Shown: positions 36,585-48,023 of the stretch, piece after piece
Layout of the letters: each line of letters starts with the position of its first letter
Position numbering within the stretch: position 1 is the stretch's first letter
Assembly: GCA_949825025.1 (NCBI GenBank)
Contig: OX463788.1
Span: 24,720,069 to 24,784,068 of the forward strand
Direction of reading: 5' to 3'
DNA from: Siphlonurus alternatus
Lineage: Eukaryota > Arthropoda > Insecta > Ephemeroptera > Siphlonuridae
Length of the DNA stretch: 64,000 bases
Made by a program: the position numbers and the translations under genes
The notes under the pieces: model-generated
The model's input: the letters and a program-made list of their open reading frames with translations, nothing else
Databases searched by the model: none
Told to the model about the DNA's origin: nothing

Positions 36585-38274
36585 TTAGACACTACTAAGC
36601 CGTCCCATAGGTCATTACAAGACAAACCCAGCAGTGCCTCCTCAACCCCAGCGCTCCGCACTCTCGTGCAGTAAACTCCGGGGCTGCCTTGTCATATTTT
36701 TCTTTTTATCGGTGCACCTCACCCAACTTCCCCATGGGCCCAAAGTAGACGGAGGGAGCCCAGCAACACCGCCTTCTGCATGGCATCCGCTAATCGCTCA
36801 GCAGATCCACGGCAACCTGGTATTTGCCGCAGCCCAGAAAAAAATGAGTCGGGAACTCCACTCATCACCCCAACCAAAAGAACGACCAACACAACCGAAT
36901 GTCCAGCATAGCTGTGCCGCAAGTCCATGACAAGATCGCGGTACTTGTCGCGTTTTTCGGCATACTTTTCCGTGAGGTTCTGGTCCGAAGGAGCAGAAAA
37001 CTCCACCACGGTCAACGCCTTCTTTTGCTTCTCAAGTACCACGATGTCTGGCTTGTTGGCATGGAGCTTGCGAGTGGTGGGAAACGAATAGTTCCAGAAG
37101 ATCTTCATCTGGTCGTTTGCCACCACTGCCTCAACGTCCCCAGGAGCGTATGGTACGACAGGTGAATCGTCAATACCGAAATGGTGCCTCAGATGGAAAT
37201 AAAGCACCCGCAGTGCTGCATTGTGCCTCTCGATGTAAAGAGTACGGGCATAGAAAGGACATGCAGAGAGAAGATGCATGGTGGTCTCGGGAGAACGGAA
37301 GCACGCCCGACATCTGGTGTCCAGCTGACGACCAAAGATCAACTGCTGGTACACCAGGGATGCGAACACACCATCCTGCATCTTGATGATATTGCTTTCT
37401 GACACGGAAGTTAGCCCATAGGAGCGAAGGAAGGCAAAAGTACGCTCCCTGCAAAGGCCTTGGCTCTCGATGTTCTTGTAGAACACGCTATGCATGCTCT
37501 TTGCCATGTGCCCTCGCAAAAGAAGACGCACCTCCGCCTCCCTCACCCTCTGCTTGGCGAGAGCCCGAGGCAAACCTGCAAGGTTTACTCCTGGCCTCGA
37601 CTCCGACTCCACTAAATCCAACTGTACTCCCAATGCCCATGCCGCCCTTTTTGCTGCACTGAACAAAAACGCTCCACTGCCCCACAACTCATGCCCATAC
37701 ATAAGTTGAAGATGGGGATCTGTGCTCCTTACCACATGACACGCCATACTGATAACCATTCGGTTGTAGATGTTCTCAACTCCGAGCAACCCTCTACCTC
37801 CCTGATCACGTGGAAGGTAGACACTCTCAACAGAAGCCCGCTTATGGTGGCTCAAGTTTGAAGACATGACTTTCCTCGTGATGGTATCAAAGCCCTTCAG
37901 CTCTGCCACGTTCCATTTCATGGCACCAAAGGTGTAGAGCATGACAGGGATGGCTAGCATGTTGGTCGCTTGGATCTTATTGCGACCCGACAACCTGGAA
38001 CTCCAGATCTTCTTCAGGCGTCGAACATACTCCCTACGAAGCACCTTCTGGCACAATCCTGTATCCTGAACTTGACTTTCACTCACGCCCAGGTACTTGT
38101 ACCGTGTTTCGGCATCGAGATGTCTAATGATGCTCCCGTCTACCAGCTCCATGTCTTCTCGTTGGCCACACACCTTGCCAAGTCGAATGTGCAGGACCGC
38201 ACACTTGTCCAAGCCCAACTCCATCCCCGTGTCTGCAGCAAAGCTACTAACAAGATCAAGAGACTCCCTGAGCT
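36585..38274 (-). mobile_element. Retrotransposon piece C (endonuclease-bearing)
   Basis: A 5'-truncated non-LTR element on the - strand: a 130-bp 3' UTR containing AAACCCAGCAGTGCCTC (shared in shorter form with piece E), the C-terminal coding part, and a sharp 5' break at the (TTA)n tract at 38275. Confidence 0.85.
36719..38274 (-). pseudogene. Non-LTR retrotransposon protein, C-terminal part with restriction-like endonuclease
   Basis: A 501-residue frame (Met at 38224), open upstream to the break. It begins just after where the catalytic FADD motif should be (SFAADTGMELGLDKCAV is the usual palm-to-thumb transition). It then shows the RYKYLGV thumb motif, a Cys-rich CX2CX8HX4C finger (CRACF...MHLLSAC, about residues 305-322) and a PD-(D/E)XK type endonuclease (KPDIVVLE, then TVVEFSAP, about residues 390-415). 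This layout is known from the R2/R4(Dong)/NeSL group, which cut chosen target sites. The frame is intact over its length, suggesting a young insertion, but with no polymerase active site it cannot work alone. The MELGLDK Met is not a true start. Confidence 0.9.
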
Positions 38275-38400
38275 TATTATATTATTATTATAATATAATA
38301 ATAATATTATAATAATATTATTATTATAATAATAATAATATTATAATAATATTATTATTATAATAATAATAATATTTTTATTATTATAATAATAATAACA
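38275..38400. repeat. Long (TTA)n/(ATA)n tract at 5' end of C
   Basis: About 125 bp of TTATTA, ATAATAATA and TATAAT words with several phase and strand switches; the largest TTA tract of the region. Confidence 0.9.
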
Positions 38401-38734
38401 ACAAGCGGGAGGGGGACAACTTCCAAGTTGTCTTAACAATCGGGGGCCACTTAATGCGGTGGTCGGTGGTTGGTGTTCGGTGGTCAGTGTTGGTATTGGT
38501 GCTTGCATTTTTCACCAAATACGAATTGACAGACAGCAAAGAGCAAAGACGAAAGACAATTTTAATAAGACGACGGTCAATGGGTGTTGGTATTGGGTGA
38601 TGAGCTCAAAAATTTGAATTCCACGGCGTAGGTATTGGCGTTAGGTCTTAAAAACCCTCAAAATCGTGTTCCTGAGGTGATTTTAGGTGGGGTAGGGTGT
38701 ATTTTGAAATGTTATGGGTCAAAGTTACCTTGAA
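38401..38734. other. Unique-looking leader to the tandem array
   Basis: Contains short GT-rich repeats (GGTGGTCGGTGG, GGTTGGTGTTCGGTGG). No gene recognised. Confidence 0.35.
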
Positions 38735-40215
38735 ATGATGAAAAGTTGAGTAGAACGTCGAAGAACGTCAACGGCGGCCGGCGAATGTTTAAAAATATTT
38801 GAATTTACCGGTCGCACAACAATCAAAACAACCGGTTGCCATGTAGCCGAGAATCAACAGTCGAGAGCCCGTCCGCAACGAAACACTCGGCAGAGTGTGG
38901 TCTTGCGGGTGGCTGTGCGCTCCCACTTAAAGGAAACATATGAGGTTGGGTTGCGGCTGCACGCTGTCCCAAGGCACAGCCACGCCCTGAGGGTACACCC
39001 GTCTGTGGCCTTGTTGGGTATGAAAGAAAGCTTTTTAATCGGATGAAACCGGGAAACCGAAAAGCGAAAGGGGCTTATCAGAGGAACCTGGTAGCGGTCA
39101 CTGGTTTAAAATATAAAATATCAATGTGCAATAAAGTTGGAAGTCAATAAAAATTACACAATATTCATCTTTACCTTAAAATGTCAAAAAGTTGAGTAAA
39201 ACGTCGTAGAACTTCAACGGCGGCCGGCGAATGTTTAAAAATATTTGAATTTACCGGTCGCACAACAATCAAAACAACCGGTTGCCATGTAGCCGAGAAT
39301 CAACAGTCGAGAGCCCGTCCGCAACGAAACACTCGGCAGAGTGCGGTCTTGCGGGTGGCTGTGCGCTCCCACTTAAAGGAAACATATGAGGTTGTGTTGC
39401 GGCTGCACGCTGTCCCAAGGCACAGCCACGCCCTGAGGGTACACCCGTCTGTGGCCTTGTTGGGTATGAAAGAAAGCTTTTTAATCGGATGAAACCGGGA
39501 AACCGAAAAGCGAAAGGGGCTTATCAGAGGAACCTGGTAGCGGTCACTGGTTTAAAATATCAATGTGCAATAAAGTTGGAAGTCAATAAAAATTACACAA
39601 TATTCATCTTTACCTTAAAATGTCAAAAAGTAGAGTAAAACGTCGTAGAACGTCAACGGCGGCCGGCGAATGTTTAAAAATATTTGAATTTACCGGTCGC
39701 ACAACAATCAAAACAACCGGTTGCCATGTAGCCGAGAATCAACAGTCGAGAGCCCGTCCGCAACGCAACACTCGGCAGAGTGCGGTCTTGCGGGTGGCTG
39801 TGCGCTCCCACTTAAAGGAAACATATGAGGTTGTGTTGCGGCCGCACGCTGTCTCAAGGCACAGCCACGCCCTGAGGGTACACCCGTCTGTTGCCTTGTT
39901 GGGTATGAAAGAAAGCTTTTTAATCGGATGAAACCGGGAAACCGAAAAGCGAAAGGGGCATATCAGAGGAACCTGGTAGCGGTCACTGGTTTAAAATATA
40001 AAATATCAATGCTCAATAAAGTTTGAAGTCATTAAAAAATACACAATATTAATCTTTACCTTAAAATGTCAAAAAGTTGAGTAAAACGTCGAAGAACGTC
40101 AACGGCGGCCGGCGAGAATTTAAAAATATTTGAATTTACCGGACGCCCAACAAACAAAACAATCGGTTGCCATGGAGCCGAGAATCAATAGTCGACAGTT
40201 CGTCCGCAACGGTTT
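38735..40215. repeat. 446-bp tandem array, three units plus a partial
   Basis: The landmark ACGGCGGCCGGCGA recurs at about 38770, 39217, 39656 and 40102 (spacings about 446, 439 and 446). The 439-bp unit lacks an AAATATA duplication. The units are nearly identical, and the fourth copy diverges and stops at about 40215 after ATTCGTCCGCAACG-like sequence. Within each unit are CG-rich segments able to fold, e.g. TTGCGGCTGCACGCTG. The 103-residue + frame in unit 3 exists only because of a TGA-to-AGA-type change and is not conserved in the other units. Confidence 0.92.
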
Positions 40216-40450
40216 ACTCCAACGACACTGATAACACAATAAAAACATAATATGTATGAAATGTTGACCAAAATTTGAATTTCCCGCCTCCCTTGTCCAC
40301 TTCCGGTCTTTTATTTGGTCAAATTCAAGTTCCTGGGTTAATTTTACATGGGACGGGTCACACCACTCAAGTCAGCCCGTTTACACATTCCTTTTATTAT
40401 AAAAACATGCATAAAATCACGGCAATTATATTGACAATAAAACCAAATGG
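40216..40450. other. Linker between two tandem arrays
   Basis: No recognised feature. Confidence 0.4.
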
Positions 40451-41992
40451 TGTTTTTGCCCCCCTGGCTCGAGTTTTGGTCCGAGAGTAAAAATTCATGA
40501 AAATTCGAACTCAGCGTGGTCGATATAGTGGGAAATAACACTCATCTCAAATTTTTATTTTTTTGTCGATTTTGCTGTATTATTGCATAGTATATATACA
40601 TCATGAAATTTGCTAAAAAATTCGAATTTCCCGCGAAAAACGGTCAATTTTTATCCGATTTTCGCAAATGGACATTTTTATGTTAGAGGACATTAAAACG
40701 AAGGTTCATGGTGATTTTCATAAGCCTATGATATTTCATGCCCTCTCCAGGGCCGGCGCCGCATCTCATCTAAATGCTATAAAAGTACAGTGGTTTCCAT
40801 AGAAAGAAACGTGATGGAGGAGTGTTTATGGGCTTAAAAGTTGTCAAATAGAGACCATTACATGCCCACATCATAAAATTATCATACTTTAAATTTGTGA
40901 AGCCGTGGCAGCGATAGTTTCATATTTTCATGCAGAAACCATAGTATATTATATGTATATTGAAGAAAAACAGGTGTTTTGGCCCCCCTGGCTCGAGTTT
41001 TGGTCCGAAACTAAAAATTCATGAAAATTCGAACTCAGCGTGGTCAATATAGTGGGAAATGATGCTCATCTCAAAATTTTATTTTTTTGTCCATTTTGCT
41101 ATATTTTTGCATACAATATACATCATGAAATGTGATATAAAATTCGAATTTCCGTCGAAAAACGGTCAATTTTTATCCAAATTTCGCAAATCGACATTTT
41201 TATGTTAGAGGACATTAAAACGAAGGTTCATGCCGATTTTCATCACCCTGTGATGTTTCATGCCTTGTCCAGGGCCGGCGCCGCATCTCATCTAAATGCT
41301 ATAAAAGTACAGTGGTTTCCATAGAAAGAAACGTGATGGAGGCGTGTTTATGGGCTTAAAAGTTGTCAAATAGAGGCTATTACATGCCCACACCATAACA
41401 TTATCATACTTTAAATTTGTAAAGCCGTGGCAGCGATAGTTTCATATTTATATGCATTTCACATAGTATATTATATGTATAATGAAGAAAAACACGTGTT
41501 TTGGCCCCCCTGGCTCCAATTTTTGTCGGAGACTGAAAATTCTTAGAAATTCGGACTCAGCGCGGTCGATATAGTGGGAAATGAGGCTCATCTCAAAATT
41601 TTATTTTTTTGTCCATTTCCCTATATTTTTGTATACAATACATCATGAAATGTGATATAAAATTCGAATTTCCGTCGAAAAACGGTCAATTTTTATCCAA
41701 TTTTCGCAAATCGACATTTTTTTGTTAGAGGACATTAAAAAGAAGGTTCATGGTGATTTTCATTATCCTGTGATGTTTCGTGCCCCCTCCAGGGCCGGCG
41801 GCGCATCTCATCCAAATGCTTTGAAAGTACAGTGGTTTCCATAGAAAGAAACGTGATGGAGGCGTGTTTATGGGCTTAAAAGTTCTCAAATAGCGGCTAT
41901 TACATGCCCACATCATAACATTATCATACTTTAAATTTGTAAAGCCTTGGCGGCAATAGTTTCATATATATATATGCATTTCACATAGGAAA
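40451..41992. repeat. ~523-bp tandem array, three units
   Basis: TGTTTTGGCCCCCCTGGCTC starts each unit at about 40451, 40974 and 41496. Each unit contains AAAAACGGTCAATTTTTATC, AGGGCCGGCG and TACAGTGGTTTCCATAGAAA. Units 1 and 2 have a CTATAAAAG word that is mutated to CTTTGAAAG in unit 3. Divergence between units is larger than in the 446-bp array. No conserved open frame. Confidence 0.92.
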
Positions 41993-42184
41993 TTGCATGC
42001 ATAATATATAAAAATTACATCTTAGCATATAGAAATTGCTTCATTGTGGCAAATGTTTTAAAATTCTTGGCTACATGAAGGTTAGCCAGCACTAACAGGT
42101 CATTTTCAATGGAACTCGGCTGCTACCGCAGCCTCGCTGAAAATTGAAGTCGAATGGAGGGTGGTTTTAGCATGCAAAAGTGAA

Positions 42185-42555
42185 CTCAAATGGCGCTCGG
42201 ATCAAAGATCCACGCTTAAAAGTGTCGAAAGATGATTGATGGAAGCTTAAAACATAGCAGGACAGGTGCAGGCACATCCCATGCATGTTATGTCAAAGTT
42301 TGGCAACGCTAGTCCCATAAGATTTCATGTTATGACAGCGGGCGCATCGAGAAATCAATAAATATAATGGTAAAGGCACTCGGATCAAAGATCGTCGCTT
42401 AAAATTGTTGTTAGATCAATCAATGGAAGGCTGAAACATAGCTGGACAGGTGCAGGTACATCCCATGCCTCTTATATCAAAGTTTGGCAACGCTAGTTCC
42501 ATAAGATTTCATGTTATGGCAGCGGGCGCATCGAGAAATATGTAAATATAATGCT
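42185..42555. repeat. ~180-bp direct duplication
   Basis: CTCGGATCAAAGATC, then ACATAGC(A/T)GGACAGGTGCAGG, then AAGTTTGGCAACGCTAGT and CAGCGGGCGCATCGAGAAAT occur twice, about 181 bp apart. Confidence 0.85.
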
Positions 42556-42639
42556 ATTACAATTATATAATATATAAACCAAATAATAGCCATAAAAATA
42601 AATTGTCTTTACCTTCCCCCTCCATTATCTCGGCTCCTA

Positions 42640-44220
42640 TGGGACTTATGGCAAATCTTATGGCACCAATCGAAAGAACACAAAATTTAGGTTCAGAAAA
42701 AATGGTTCCCAAAATTCGGCGTCCCGGATTTTTTTTCCGGGACGCCGAGGAAAAGTGCATTTCCAAAAACGTGCCATAAGTCACGAACCATAAGTCGGAT
42801 CTTATTTTTGAGCCCGCCGTTGGAAAGCTCGTCAAAAAGTAGGTCTGGGGCAGCCACGCCTGGACCGGGGAGCCGTCACCGTTTTGCCCAGAAATGAAAA
42901 GAAAAAAAGTTACGGAAAAAAGAAAAACCCTGAAATTTGCTGTACCTGGAAAATGACGAAAATCACAAAATTTCTCAACTTTGCGATTTTCTGTGATTTT
43001 TTGTATGGGTCCCGTGTTTTTTGAACATCATTTTTCTAGAGCCAAATTTTACTGGCTTTGCAACGGTGCCCACGAAAAAACGCTGAAAGTCCAACTTTTT
43101 GAGTTATAAACGGTTTTTCGAAAAAAGTCAGGTTTTGAAAAATTTCAATATTTTTTCCTAATTTTGATTTTCGTCGCAGCTCAATTCTGAGGCCATATTC
43201 GGATTCCTCGTGAAAAACTGCTTTAGAAAAAAATTTAAAAACCCGAGATTCCAAAATTTCATTTTCGGGTGAAATTTCCCGGGTTAATCCTTATGGGGAA
43301 ATGAGGCGAAAATAAAATTCGAATTTCGGGCGCCATAACTTCGCGAAAAATGATTCGATTGTTTTGAAAATTTTGTAGAAGGTGTAAAAAACTATGGCGC
43401 ACAACTTTTTCTTGGTCTCGGTATATCAAAAGTTCCTGGTTTGCCCAATTTTTGAGTACGTGTCCCGGAAAACCGGGATTTTGAAAACTGAAACTCAAAA
43501 TTCGAAATTTTCAAGATAGCAGTTTTGTAGTCCGGAACAAACCCAGCTAGCGTTTTTCTTTCAGAATCGAGCTATCTCTGTAACTTTTTGAGCTGTGGGG
43601 TCCGAAAGTGACCCCTTTTAACCCGCATGTCCCTATGCTGAAAATTCAAAATGTCGCGCCCCCCAAAATAATGATTTTTTTCGAATTTTTTTGAATGGAC
43701 CCGGGTCACATGATTTTTAGGCCCATTTCGTCTCATTGGACCGGTGCGCTAGCGCGCACCGTTCCAATAGATAAATGGGTCCCGGAAAGACCCTTTTCCG
43801 GGACGCGGGGCCGAAACGGCATCATTTTTTGCGGAATTTTTCAGTATGCCCATTTTATGTGAAATTTTGTCTATTTTTCATTTCTGACGTAAAAATCAAA
43901 CATTTCGAAACTTTCGAGGTTTTTGAGGGTTTTTTTCTCCGAAAAATCGCGGAAAACCCAAAATTTTTTGACTTTTTCGAAATTTTTTTTGGAGATTCGG
44001 AAATCCCGATTTTTTTATGGGGGGACCCATATCTCACCTTTTCTCCACCACCTCTTTGACACATCGCGAGTTTGCACTTTTGGGTAATTTTCCTGTCCCG
44101 GAAAAAAATTCCGGGACGCTCAAAATCGGCTCAGAGGTACCCCCCAAAGTGGTCTACATGAAAAGTGGGTCCCCCTATTTTTAAGGGCCCCGGCAAAGGC
44201 GGCGCTGGCGCGCGAAATCG
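42640..44220. repeat. Hairpin-rich TCCCGGAA tract
   Basis: TCCCGGAA or TTCCGGGA recurs at about 42725, 43467, 43783, 43794 and 44095, several times as complete stem-loops (GGCGTCCCGGA and TCCGGGACGCC around a T loop at 42719-42747; GTCCCGGAA and TTCCGGGAC at about 44093-44117). AAAATTC and GAAAATTT words are very frequent. Open frames of about 70-95 residues are low-complexity (Phe/Lys-rich). Function unknown; it may be the body of an unrecognised large element. Confidence 0.45.
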
Positions 44221-44279
44221 ACGACAGACGTTTCAGCGTAGTAAAATTAACTCATTAATAGAGGGGGGTATTCTGTGAA

Positions 44280-44300
44280 TGGAATTATAATTATTATTAT
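44280..44300. repeat. (TTA)n tract at 3' end of D
   Basis: TTATAATTATTATTATTTC; the short and impure TAA-type tail of piece D on the - strand. Confidence 0.65.
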
Positions 44301-44408
44301 TTCTTGTTACTTTCTTTACTATAACACAAACACCGGGCTCAATTGAGCCAAGGTGTAAGTGCCTGTACCAAACATTGAGAGGGGATTGCGGGTACGCATG
44401 CAGGGGTG

Positions 44409-45797
44409 CTACAAGCTCAAAAACTTGCGCACAATGTTAGCCGTGCCAAGAATAGCAGCCTTCTGCATGACACGCACATGGTATTCTTTGAGAGCCAACT
44501 TCTCTCTGGCATCTGACCAGTCTTTGGTCACAAGACCGTTACTAGAGATTACAACTGGAACCACATCAACACTACGGAGCTGGTACATTTCTTTGAGCTC
44601 AACAGCAAGTGGCTGGTACTTGCGCTTTTTCTCCGTAACTGTGGTCACAAGATTCTCGTCCAGCGGGACAGCAATGTCGACAATCACCGCTGTTCGAGCT
44701 TTCTTGTCGAAGAGAACAAGATCAGGTCTGTTTGCTTCAACAGCTCTATCTGTGGTGATGGCAGAATCCCACAGGATTTTTGCATCCTGATTATGGAGAA
44801 CTTGTTCCGGCTTGCACTTATAGTACGGAACCTCCGTGTCAATGAGACCAACTTTCTTGGCCAAAGCTTGATGTACAACTTTGGCAACAGAATTGTGGCG
44901 CTCCAAGTACTCTTTTGGAGCAAGCACTGGACAGCCCCCAGCGACATGCTGAATAGACTCGTTAGCCTGCTTACAAAGGTGACATCGGTCACTGATGTTG
45001 ATTTTGAGGATGTGTCGTTCATACGCCCTAGTCCTGATGACCTGATCCTGTATGGCACAGACAAAGCCCTCCGCCTCTGCAAATAGCCCACTTGTCCGCA
45101 GCCACTCAGTGGAACTCTTGGTGTCCACCTGATCCGAAGACAACGCTGCAGCATACAGACCATGCAACGCTTTCTTTGACCACTCCTGAATTCTTTCAGC
45201 TTGTGTCTTGATGGCAGGCTGAAACTCTTGCTCACTCAAATGTAGCGGAGTGTAGCCACGGTCCTGGTTGCAGACAGCTGCATGCAATCCAACACCACGT
45301 GACACAAAGTACTGGCAGAGTTTAAGCTTCTGCTGATTACACATCACCTCTATGTTGAGGAAACCTCTTCCACCTACATGACGCGAAAGGTACAGTCTCT
45401 CAACTGAGCTCCTCGGGTGATGTATCCTGTGCTTTGTGAGGGTAGTTCTCATCTTTCTGTCAAAGGCTTGCATCGACGTCTCCGACCATCTGACGACTCC
45501 AAAGGTATATGCTGCCACAGGGATAGCCCAAGTGTTAATTGCTGAAATCTTGTTTCTTGCACTGACGAAAGACTTGCAAACCTTGTTGACACGAGACAGC
45601 ACTTTCTTCTCAACTTGTTTCCTGTCATCTACATCCTTGATGCCAAGTAGCTGCTGTAGACCGAGGTACTTGTAGTTGTCTTCGGTACCCAAGTCTTGAA
45701 TAACGGTGCCACCCATGAGTCGCAAGCCTTCTTGTGGATCTTGAACCTCCCCCTTTCTCGCATGCCCAACAGCACACTTGTCAAGACCAAACTCCAT
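44409..45797 (-). pseudogene. Retrotransposon thumb, Cys finger and restriction-like endonuclease
   Basis: A 462-residue frame starting MEFGLDKCAVGHARKG. It shows NYKYLGL (thumb), a CX2CX8HX4C finger (CHLCKQANESIQHVAGGC, about residues 280-298) and the endonuclease core RPDLVLFD followed by AVIVDIAVP (about residues 360-385), then KKRKYQPLAVEL. It is a relative of piece C but clearly a different family (moderate similarity). The same protein continues upstream in another frame: the link at 45798-45886 has a frame change and an in-frame stop (SMF then stop then HVKSF), so the copy is dead. Confidence 0.9.
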
Positions 45798-45885
45798 GCA
45801 AATTGCATCACTAAAACTTTTGACATGTTAAAACATGCTGTGCAACTGGTCTTCACCAGATGCAAACAAACTTTAGATCATCCAT

Positions 45886-46587
45886 CTAAAACTGGTAGAA
45901 AATACGAACTTCTCGATTCCTCTGTAGAACGTAACCATACCCAGAGGTCCGGAGCATCCTGCTCAGCGGGTTCAGTGCAAGACAAAACCACAAAGGGCTG
46001 AGACTATCTCCTTGAAAAATACCTCTTGAAATTTGCATTTCTCTAGTCTTGTAGTTAACCCCACCTTGGTTTACATGAAGACAAGTCCTCCACATGCTCA
46101 TGCAAGAAGTGAGAAGCTCAACGACGCAAGGGTGGATCTTATACAGGTGAAGGACAGAGAGGAGCCAGGATTGAGGCACTGAGTCAAAGGCTTTCTTGTA
46201 GTCAGCCCAGCCTACTGAGATGTTGCGATGTTTTCTACGAGCCTGCTGAGACACAACAGTGTCGAACACCAACAACTCCCGACATCCCCTGGTTCCCTTC
46301 CGACAACCATTCTGCTCCTCAGCAAGAAGTCCATTCGTGATGAGATGGTCATATATCTTCATCGACAGAATGGAAGTAAAGATCTTGTACAGTGTGGGAA
46401 GACATGTAATTGGCCTGTAGTTTTTGGGATTCAATGAATCACCTGACTTTGGCTTCATGTAAGTTATTCCCAAAGTACAAAATTTTGGCAAGATTGAGGG
46501 ATCTCTAAGGGCAGCATCAAAGTTGATTGCAAGAGACTGGTGAGTACTCTTGAAGTACTTCCACCAAAAGTTGTGGATACCATCCAC
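45886..46587 (-). pseudogene. Retrotransposon reverse-transcriptase domain
   Basis: A 233-residue frame with NPKNYRPITCLPTLYKI (RT motif 2 region), EEQNGCRKGTRGC, WADYKKAFDSVPQSWLL (motif A with the first catalytic Asp) and SRGIFQGDSLSPLWFCLALN (motif B). Motif C is recognisable as MDDLK at about 45878-45886, right after a stop codon (YQF, stop, MDD). The frame then shifts. The open reading continues a little 5' of the Met (GVDGIHNFWWK) towards the (TTA)n break. Confidence 0.92.
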
Positions 46588-46647
46588 ACCCGGCGCCTTC
46601 CAGTTCTGTGTCTTCTTAACAGCAGACTGTACATCAGCAAGTGTAAT

Positions 46648-46693
46648 GCTTACTATTATTATTATTATTTTTTTTTCTTATTTTTTTTTTTGT
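46648..46693. repeat. (TTA)n plus poly-T tract between D and E
   Basis: TTACTATTATTATTATTATT and oligo-T; at once the 5' limit of D and the tail of E. Confidence 0.88.
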
Positions 46694-46823
46694 GAGACAC
46701 TTCTGGATTGCCCTGGTCATAGGACAGCCCCAGCAGTGCCTCGTTTTTTCCCAAACATTGCCCATTTGGAGTGCCAGACTTTCGGCCACGGTGAGACCCA
46801 GCCTCCACGGAATCACACCCGTA

Positions 46824-48023
46824 CCCAGTGACCACATGGACGTCCCCGGGACGCCCCTGGGACATCCCTCTAAGGTCCCCGTTGGACGTCCCCAAGGACA
46901 TCCCCCATGTCCATCAAAAAAGGACGTCCCTGCGGACGTCTTGTGGACATCCCTCGGGGATGTTCCCTAATTTTCACTTGCCAATTATGTATTAATTCAT
47001 CTTAAAATTTATATTAAAGAAGTTTAGGGTCTTTTAGAATGAGGACTACAAGATTACCAAATAAAAAATTTGTGTGCGTCGGGAATCGAACTCGGACCTT
47101 TTGGTTGATACACGACGTCGTAGACAACTTGGATATTGCTCTTCATTACTAAAGTGTGGTTTATTTGGGTATATAAATTGTAAAGTTCTGGGTGTTGTAT
47201 AATATTTAATATAACGAGCGAAGTTGCGTTTTTTTATTTTTTTAAGCAAACTGGTACATTGGGAGATTGTTATTATTTAATACAACATTAAATATATTGA
47301 GATTTAAATTTATTTAAAATAAATTAAAATAACATTTTATAATTTTAATTAAAAAATGTTTATTCATTAATAAATTATAAATTGCAACGCTCAAATGCAT
47401 CTCTAATTGTTAACAGACTTCGACATTAAAAAAAAAATATTTTTAATTTTTTAGAAATTTTTAAAGGTCCCTCCGAGGACATTTGTGGGACGTTCAAGCG
47501 TCCCTCTAAAATCCCCGGGGGACTTTAATGGGACCTTGTTTATTTTTCATAGATATTTTTATCTACGAGTATATTTTATTAAAAAAAAAATATTTTTCTG
47601 TGCAAATTACGCACTTTAATATTAAGTAAAATTTCACGTCTTATTTTAAATATTAATATTTTCATATAATATTTTAAATAATATTAACTATATTTGTATA
47701 TTTTTAAAATCAGTACATAATAATGAACAGCACATATTATGATTTTAATGAAAACATTGACTAAAGGGTCCTTTCAAAGTCCCCCGGGGATGTTCAAGGG
47801 ACAGCCGTGTTGCATCCCCAGGGGATGTTCTGAGAGACTTTCATAAAAATATTAAAAAACCTAGAAAATTATTTTCGGAGTGTAGCTAAAACCATTTTTA
47901 GAACACGGAAAACATGTTTAAAGTTAAAGGGTTTTGAAAACTAGCACGTAAAACGTTCAGGGATGTTGGGGGATCTTGCGGGGATGTTCGCAAGGTCCCC
48001 GGGATGTCCATGTGGTCACTGGG
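46824..48023. mobile_element. 1.2-kb TA-duplicating DNA transposon inside E
   Basis: The ends are CCCAGTGACCACATGGAC and its exact complement, flanked by TA on both sides (46822-46823 and 48024-48025). Piece F keeps the empty site CACACCCGTAGGACCCGGG, so TA duplication and exact ends are confirmed from within the window. Near the ends and at two internal places are many GGGACGTCC, GGGATGTCC and TCCCCGGG words. The middle is AT-rich. No transposase. Confidence 0.93.
47070..47146 (-). other. tRNA-like 3' half inside the 1.2-kb transposon
   Basis: On the - strand the stretch reads TTGTCTACGACGTCGTG and GGTCCGAGTTCGATTCCC followed by GACGCA; the T-arm (B-box) is perfect but the D-arm is short and a full cloverleaf does not close. 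A tRNA relic or SINE head is more likely than a gene. Confidence 0.4.

Larger units (their letters stand above)
44301..46647 (-). mobile_element. Retrotransposon piece D (RT plus endonuclease)
   Basis: The longest coding piece of the cluster. The 3' UTR has CACCGGGCTCAATTGAGCC, the same hairpin as in pieces A and B with compensating base changes (C-G to T-A on both sides). The 5' end is cut by a (TTA)n tract at 46648 within the region before reverse-transcriptase motif 1. Confidence 0.88.

Noticed and set aside
36277..36598. Open frames in retrotransposon pieces A and B
   Set aside because: Non-coding 3' UTR copies; frames carry no domain and run into (TTA)n.
39620..39931. 103-residue open frame in the tandem array
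   Set aside because: The neighbouring 446-bp units have a stop at the fifth codon of this frame, so there is no conserved coding.
42563..44064. Phe/Lys-rich open frames of 70-95 residues
   Set aside because: Low-complexity products of the hairpin tract, similar on both strands, no motif.
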